DNA of 64,000 nucleotides from an uncultured Desulfobulbaceae bacterium (lineage in GTDB: Bacteria; Desulfobacterota; Desulfobulbia; Desulfobulbales; Desulfobulbaceae), in the NCBI GenBank assembly GCA_947259225.1, contig CAMYLK010000005.1:1-64000 (forward strand). The letters run 5' to 3'. The position numbers and the translations under genes were made by a program. Position 1 is the stretch's first letter, and each line of letters opens with the position of its first letter. Positions 59,354 to 64,000 of this stretch are shown here, piece after piece. The notes beneath the pieces were generated by a model. It saw only the letters and a program-made list of their open reading frames with translations. It was not told the origin of the DNA and did no database searches.

Positions 59354-59935
59354 ATGAGCCAGGAGATTCTTGTCCAGGACCTGCGCCGGAAAAGTCGTGA
59401 CAGGATCCAGGAAATGTGGCGTGAAGCAGAGAGCCGTGCAGCTGTGATTCGTGCGGAGAAAGATAAGGAGTTTGAACAGCTCAATGCTGAAGAAAAAGGG
59501 CGCCTGAAGGAAGTTGAAAGGACTGTAACAGCTCCTCTGATCCTGGAGGCGGAAAAGGAAGCTCTTCTGATTTTGGATGAGGCAATGAGAAAACTTTCCG
59601 GCCGCCTGTATTCCCAGGTTCTTAAGAAGCTCTCTCAGGCACGGCTGGAAAATTACGAGAACATTTTTTGCGACCTGGTAAACGAGCTTCCTCCGTTTGA
59701 GTGGGAGACGATAACGGTCAACGATGGGGATGCCGAGTTGGCCCTCCAGCATTTTCCCGGGGTCGAGCTGAGGACTGATCCTGATATGGCTGGAGGTTTT
59801 GTGTTGTCCGGTGACAAGGGGAAATACCAGGTGATAAATACGCTGGAGCACCGCCTGGAAAAAGCATGGCCGTTTGTCCTGCCGGTCTTTCTGAAGGAGG
59901 TAGTGGAGGTTAAAGATGCTGCAAATGCTGCTTAA
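59354..59935 (+). CDS. V/A-type ATPase subunit E
   Basis: 193 aa. The N-terminal half is one long charged helix (LRRKSRDRIQEMWREAESRAAVIRAEKDKEFEQLNAEEKGRLKEVERTV), the stalk arm that pairs with the G/H-like subunit; the C-terminal half is a globular alpha/beta domain (ALQHFPGVELRTDPDMAGGFVLSGDKGKYQVINTLEHRLEKAWPFVLP). GGFVL followed by a short loop and NT.E.RL is typical of subunit E. Its last 20 bases overlap the start of the C-subunit gene. Part of the peripheral stalk. Confidence 0.88.
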   Translation: MSQEILVQDLRRKSRDRIQEMWREAESRAAVIRAEKDKEFEQLNAEEKGRLKEVERTVTAPLILEAEKEALLILDEAMRKLSGRLYSQVLKKLSQARLENYENIFCDLVNELPPFEWETITVNDGDAELALQHFPGVELRTDPDMAGGFVLSGDKGKYQVINTLEHRLEKAWPFVLPVFLKEVVEVKDAANAA

Positions 59936-60848
59936 ATTTCCACAACGGGAGTTTCCGGGTGATTACCTGATGTCCCGGCTTCGTTACAAGAGAACCCTGT
60001 TTGTATCTGAAGCACAGACTGAAGAGTACAGGGGCGAAGTTCCCGAAGTTTTCGATGCAGACATATGGGCGAGAGAACTTGAAGAGCGTAAATGGCTCTT
60101 CAGGCAGATGAACGGCCGTCTTCGCGACACCCTGGCGCCGCTTTTTCTCTATTTTGAAATTAACACCCTGGTACAGTGTCTCCGATTTCTTGAAGCAGGC
60201 CGGTTTGATGAAATTGATCCTCTTCTTGACAGGAGCTTGTTGTCGGCCGAACTGAAAAAAATCCTTCGGCATAAAAGCGGACCGGCTGATGCAATTGCTG
60301 GCCTTGAACGGTTTTCTCGCAACTCATCCCTTGTTCTCAAAGGGTTTGTTTCAGCCTATAATGACAGGGGAATACAGGGGTGCGAGGAGCTGATTCGGAG
60401 AAATTTTCTGGAACAGTCTCTGCAGACATGTACTGACCCGGACATAACTGCATTTCTCCGGGACATGGTTGATCTGAAGAATACACTGGCCGTAGCCAAG
60501 TGCGTACGGTGGGGCAGGGAGTCTGCTCCGGAAGTGGTCGCGGGCGGACGGATCAGGGCAAAGGTCATTGCTCAGTCGGTAACCGGGGAAGGGCTCAGGC
60601 AGATGGTAAAACGCTGGACCAAAGAAGACGTAATAACTGATGAGCAGTTGCTGCCGGTCAACCTTGAACCCGCTCTGTATGCCCGGCTGCTGTTGAAAAT
60701 GGCAAGGGCAAGGAGGGTGGCTGGTGAGGTCGTCGTGTGCATAGAGTATATTCTGCACAGTTTTCTCATGTCCCGGAACCGGAGTCTTTTACTGCACGCC
60801 AAAGGTCCAGGAGAGAAAGGATATATGTCAGAGGGGCCTGTTTCATGA
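59916..60848 (+). CDS. V/A-type ATPase subunit C (AC39/d family)
   Basis: 310 aa; ATG 59916 with GGAGG six bases upstream. All-helical, three-lobed plan with repeats of the type LEAGRFDEIDPLL, CEELIRRNFLEQSLQTCTDPDITAFLRDMVDLKNTLAVAKCVRWG, and late ILHSFLMSRNRSLLLHAKGPGE. D.VDLKN.. is the motif best conserved across the family. It plugs the top of the rotor ring and couples the central shaft to K. Overlaps subunit E by 20 bp and subunit F by 4 bp. Confidence 0.85.
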   Translation: MLQMLLKFPQREFPGDYLMSRLRYKRTLFVSEAQTEEYRGEVPEVFDADIWARELEERKWLFRQMNGRLRDTLAPLFLYFEINTLVQCLRFLEAGRFDEIDPLLDRSLLSAELKKILRHKSGPADAIAGLERFSRNSSLVLKGFVSAYNDRGIQGCEELIRRNFLEQSLQTCTDPDITAFLRDMVDLKNTLAVAKCVRWGRESAPEVVAGGRIRAKVIAQSVTGEGLRQMVKRWTKEDVITDEQLLPVNLEPALYARLLLKMARARRVAGEVVVCIEYILHSFLMSRNRSLLLHAKGPGEKGYMSEGPVS

Positions 60849-61165
60849 AGGGGTGTGTTTTTATAACCCTCCCGGATGGGATGTATGGGTTTGAAATGAC
60901 CGGTTTCCAGCAGGTGATTTCAGATAAAAACACAATCCTTGCAGACCTGGAAAAGATCGTGATGAGCGAATCTTCCGGTCTTGTCTTTATTGATGAAAGA
61001 CTGATCAACGAAAAAGTAAGCAGAAGGGTACAGGTTATCGAAAAAAAATGGGGAGGAGCTATTGTCATTCTTCCGGAACCAGGTACGACGGATGAACCGG
61101 GAAGCCGTGATTTTGGGAAACGTCTTATTGCCAGGGTTCTGGGCTACCAGATTAAGCTGAGCTGA
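60845..61165 (+). CDS. V/A-type ATPase subunit F
   Basis: 106 aa from ATG 60845, whose ATGA overlaps the subunit C stop; longer frames begin inside C. CVFITLPDGMYGFEMTGFQQVI, then SGLVFIDERLINEKV and AIVILPEPGTTDEPG fit the Rossmann-like F subunit, normally 100-110 residues. It is part of the central shaft with D and regulates ATPase activity. The stop codon overlaps the start of A by one base (TGATG). Confidence 0.9.
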   Translation: MKGCVFITLPDGMYGFEMTGFQQVISDKNTILADLEKIVMSESSGLVFIDERLINEKVSRRVQVIEKKWGGAIVILPEPGTTDEPGSRDFGKRLIARVLGYQIKLS

Positions 61166-62784
61166 TGCAGGGAAAAATTATTGGCATATCCGGTCCGACA
61201 GTCACCGTTGACCTGGAGGACCTGACACTCTATGAACGGGTTACAGTTGGGTACCATAAACTGCAGGGCGAAGTTGTCCGCTTAAAATCAACCGGCGCTG
61301 TAGTCCAGGTGTATGAGGAAACCAAGGGGATGAGTGTTGGTGAACCTGTTGTCCGAAAAGGGTCTCCTTTGACTGTGCGACTGGCCCCGGGTTTGCTTAA
61401 CGATATTTTTGATGGTCTCCAGAGACCTCTTCAGCGACTTGGTGATGAGTTCGGTCCTTTTATACGTCCTGGTGATATGTTAAGCGTCGTACCCTGTGAG
61501 ACAAGATACAACTTTATTCCTGAGAAAAAGGCCGGGGATGAAATAAGGGCGGGTGAATATGTCGGTTATGTGGATGAAGGAAGATTCAGACATTATATTC
61601 CTGCCAGCCGCGGAGGGATTGTCGGGCAGGTTATGGAAGGGGATATCTGCCCGGATGACCCTGTTGTCATCCTTGAGGACGGTCATAGGGTCCTCACCTA
61701 TCAGCAGTGGCCTATCAGGGTTTCCCGTCCGTACCGTAAGAAACTTTTTCCCCGTGAATCTCTTGTTACAGGTCAGCGGGCTATTGATTTCCTTTATCCA
61801 CTTGCCCGAGGGGGTACGGCCGTTCTCCCGGGGGGGTTCGGTACGGGCAAAACAATCCTGGAGCAGGCTGTCGCCAAGTTTGCAGAAGTCGATATAGTTG
61901 TTTATGTGGGCTGCGGAGAGCGGGGAAATGAAATGGCGGAGATGCTCGAGGAGTTCAGGGATTTGACCGATCCGTGGACCGGGAGGCAGCTTCTGGAAAG
62001 AACGATCCTGGTGGCTAACACCTCCAATATGCCTGTGGCAGCGAGGGAAGCATCAATTTATACTGCCGTAAGTATGGCCGAGTATTACCGTGATATGGGG
62101 TACCATGTTCTTCTGCTGGCCGACAGCATTTCCCGTTGGGCGGAAGCGCTTCGGGAAATTTCATCGGCCCTGGAGGAAATGCCCGGTGAAGAAGGGTATC
62201 CGACGTACCTCGCCTCAAGACTCTCGGGTTTCATGTCCCGGGCGGGAGTGGTGGAAACACTGAACGGCAAAATCGGCTCCCTCAGTATGGTGCTGTCCGT
62301 ATCACCCCCCGGTGGTGATTTTACCGAGCCCACCACTCAAGCCTGTTTGAGAAATACAGGCACCTTTCTTATGCTCGATACCGATCTTGCGTATAGACGC
62401 CATTTTCCGGCAATCAACTGGTCGCAGAGCTTTTCCCTGTATGATGCAGAGATGGCTGAGTTTTTCAGCAGGGAGATATCTCCGACCTGGTCGGACTTGA
62501 AAAAACGTTGTCAGGCTCTGCTCAACAAGGAGGAGAAGCTCAGGGAAGTAGCGGAAATTGTCGGAGCGGAGGGCTTGCAGGATACGGATCGTTTGCTGAT
62601 GTTTGTCGCTGAACAGATTCGCAGCACATTTTTATGCCAGAATTCATTTACCGAGGACGCATTTTCCCCTCCGGAATATACTTTTGAGCTCATTGAGAAA
62701 TTAATCAACATATATGATTCTGGCATTGCCAGACTTGAAAAAAGTGAACCCCTTCCCGAAATTTTACAGGATATTGAGACATGA
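61165..62784 (+). CDS. V/A-type ATPase catalytic subunit A
   Basis: 539 aa. N-terminal barrel [27 protein letters not shown], then [17 protein letters not shown]-like [16 protein letters not shown]. Walker A is [13 protein letters not shown], with Gly-Thr in place of the common Gly-Ser. The catalytic loop [19 protein letters not shown] supplies the GER Glu, and [34 protein letters not shown] is a full match to A subunits. The insert that distinguishes A from F-type beta is present (about 110-185). It hydrolyses or makes ATP. Overlaps F (1 bp) and B (4 bp). Confidence 0.95.
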   Translation: MQGKIIGISGPTVTVDLEDLTLYERVTVGYHKLQGEVVRLKSTGAVVQVYEETKGMSVGEPVVRKGSPLTVRLAPGLLNDIFDGLQRPLQRLGDEFGPFIRPGDMLSVVPCETRYNFIPEKKAGDEIRAGEYVGYVDEGRFRHYIPASRGGIVGQVMEGDICPDDPVVILEDGHRVLTYQQWPIRVSRPYRKKLFPRESLVTGQRAIDFLYPLARGGTAVLPGGFGTGKTILEQAVAKFAEVDIVVYVGCGERGNEMAEMLEEFRDLTDPWTGRQLLERTILVANTSNMPVAAREASIYTAVSMAEYYRDMGYHVLLLADSISRWAEALREISSALEEMPGEEGYPTYLASRLSGFMSRAGVVETLNGKIGSLSMVLSVSPPGGDFTEPTTQACLRNTGTFLMLDTDLAYRRHFPAINWSQSFSLYDAEMAEFFSREISPTWSDLKKRCQALLNKEEKLREVAEIVGAEGLQDTDRLLMFVAEQIRSTFLCQNSFTEDAFSPPEYTFELIEKLINIYDSGIARLEKSEPLPEILQDIET

Positions 62785-64000
62785 GGCTGGCTGATCATTT
62801 ATATTCGACCATCGGCAGTGTGAGAAGCCAGCTTTTTTTTGTTGAAAAAGTTCAGCAGGCCAGGATGGGAGAGATTGTACGGGTAGTGTTTCCTGATGGC
62901 CGGGAACTGGAAGGGGAGGTCCTGAAAATAGATCACGAGACGGTCCTGGTCCAGATTTTCGGTGACTGCAGCGGAATGGACAGGAAAAGCTCGACCATAA
63001 TTTTCAGTGACAATCTCAAGCAGACACCTCTCTCCCCCAGGATGCTCAATCGGATTTACAATGGTTCCTTTCGTCCCATGGACGATAAGCCTCTTTTTGT
63101 GCCTGACAAATGGCAGCCGGCAACAGGTTATCCCATGAATCCGACGAAGAGAGGTCGGCCGCAGGAATTTATTGAAACCGGACTGTCATCGATCGACGGT
63201 CTGAATACCTTGGTCAAGGGACAGAAACTCCCGGTTTTTTCCTGCGCAGGTCTCCCGGCCAAGGAGATTGTTGGCCGGATTCTCCGTAATTCGAGGATGA
63301 GTGGTAATCAGGCTGATTTTGCCGTCATTTTTATCGCCCTTGGGCTTACCCACCATGAATACTCGTTTTACATGCGTACCCTGGAGCAGATGAGCTCCAA
63401 TTTTGTGGCCTTTATTAACCTGGCCGAAGACTCGGTAGTGGAACGATTGCTTGCCCCGCGTTTCGGCTTAACCACGGCTGAATATCTGGCGTATGAAAAA
63501 GGGATGGATACCCTGGTAATTATCGCCGATATCACCAATTATTGCGACGCCCTCAGGGAACTGTCCATGGCACGGGAAGAGCTGCCCGGCAGAAGAGGAT
63601 ATCCCGGTTATATGTACTCCGACCTGGCTTCTCTTTTTGAAAGGGCCGGCCGTGTAACAGGTCTTCCCGGCTCCGTGACCATGCTTCCCGTCATAACCAT
63701 GCCCGAAGATGACATAACCCATCCTATACCTGACTTAACAGGTTATATTACAGAAGGGCAGATCGTATTAAGCAGGGAGCTCCACCAGCAGGGCATTTTT
63801 CCTCCTGTTGACATTCTTCCCAGCCTTTCGAGACTCATGCAGAAGGGGATCGGCAAGGGTGTAACCAGGGCAGACCATCGTGAAGTGGCTAACAGGCTCT
63901 ATGCGTATTATGCCCGGGGAATTGATCTCCGTGGCCTGGAGGCTATTGTCGGCCGTGAAGGGTTGTCGGAAGGTGATAGGATTGTTCTTGACTTTGCCGA
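62781..64000 (+). CDS. V/A-type ATPase regulatory subunit B (cut by window end)
   Basis: Open from ATG 62781 (overlapping the A stop as ATGA) to the right edge, 406 codons, no stop. Starts [73 protein letters not shown] and [21 protein letters not shown] are B-subunit landmarks. The P-loop position reads [10 protein letters not shown], without GKT, as expected for the non-catalytic subunit. About 50-60 residues are missing on the right, and subunit D should follow. Confidence 0.95.
   Translation, partial: MRLADHLYSTIGSVRSQLFFVEKVQQARMGEIVRVVFPDGRELEGEVLKIDHETVLVQIFGDCSGMDRKSSTIIFSDNLKQTPLSPRMLNRIYNGSFRPMDDKPLFVPDKWQPATGYPMNPTKRGRPQEFIETGLSSIDGLNTLVKGQKLPVFSCAGLPAKEIVGRILRNSRMSGNQADFAVIFIALGLTHHEYSFYMRTLEQMSSNFVAFINLAEDSVVERLLAPRFGLTTAEYLAYEKGMDTLVIIADITNYCDALRELSMAREELPGRRGYPGYMYSDLASLFERAGRVTGLPGSVTMLPVITMPEDDITHPIPDLTGYITEGQIVLSRELHQQGIFPPVDILPSLSRLMQKGIGKGVTRADHREVANRLYAYYARGIDLRGLEAIVGREGLSEGDRIVLDFA

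Overview
The window looks like chromosomal DNA of an anaerobic, sulfate-reducer-like member of the Desulfobacterota, most likely near the Desulfobulbales. The grounds are the gene mix: a tungstate ABC transporter, a bacterial V/A-type rotary ATPase, a methyltetrahydrofolate:corrinoid-type methyltransferase behind a cobalamin riboswitch, a Fe-S-type PurF, multiheme c cytochromes, and protein sequences that look deltaproteobacterial. No database search was possible, so the taxon is an inference.

Layout. 1-600 is a transposon graveyard: the start of an IS1595-like transposase leaving the left edge, and a tail fragment of an integrase-core transposase. 600-4860 holds a lone radical SAM protein, a small HTH/Zn-ribbon regulator, an SMR exporter and a DUF2207/LemA pair. 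5145-8251 is a tungstate uptake operon (tupABC) divergent from a one-domain ModE-like regulator. Between them a 28-bp perfect palindrome carries the -35 boxes of both promoters. 8405-10711 is a GAF-containing GspE/PilB ATPase. 10787-12186 is a run of three damaged genes (frameshifted rhodanese, beheaded L,D-transpeptidase, truncated response regulator). 12391-22577 holds a STAS-like protein, an outer-membrane beta-barrel, pyruvate kinase and an RND efflux operon whose TolC protein carries an extra N-terminal substrate-binding-protein domain. A roughly 40-bp repeat lies upstream of three of these genes.

22578-28258 (minus strand) is an unusual redox cluster: a ferredoxin, two cytochrome bd subunit I-like membrane proteins (one ending in an eight-heme c-type region), two paralogous lipoproteins and an isoprenylcysteine-methyltransferase-like protein. 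28308-35419 is housekeeping: purF, an M20 peptidase, ispDF, RNase P RNA, RNase HI, a coiled-coil Zn-ribbon protein, a NIF3-family protein and a CAU-anticodon tRNA. 35708-38900 holds an M48 protease with TPRs and the riboswitch-controlled methyltransferase. 38995-46768 is an HD-GYP/HEAT pair divergent from a 1415-aa ATP-grasp/phospho-His swivel protein that has a large uncharacterised N-terminal half. 46772-56780 is envelope biology: a lipoprotein, a BamA-like barrel, nadA, letAB lipid transport and a large MscS channel. 56902 to the right edge is a tightly overlapping V/A-ATPase operon (G/H-I-K-E-C-F-A-B, with B cut by the window end).

The strongest candidates for something undescribed are the ferredoxin/bd-like/octaheme cluster, the 1415-aa PPDK-like protein without a PEP barrel, and the TolC protein with a fused periplasmic binding domain. 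The best-supported regulatory structures are the tup operator and the B12 riboswitch with its intrinsic terminator.
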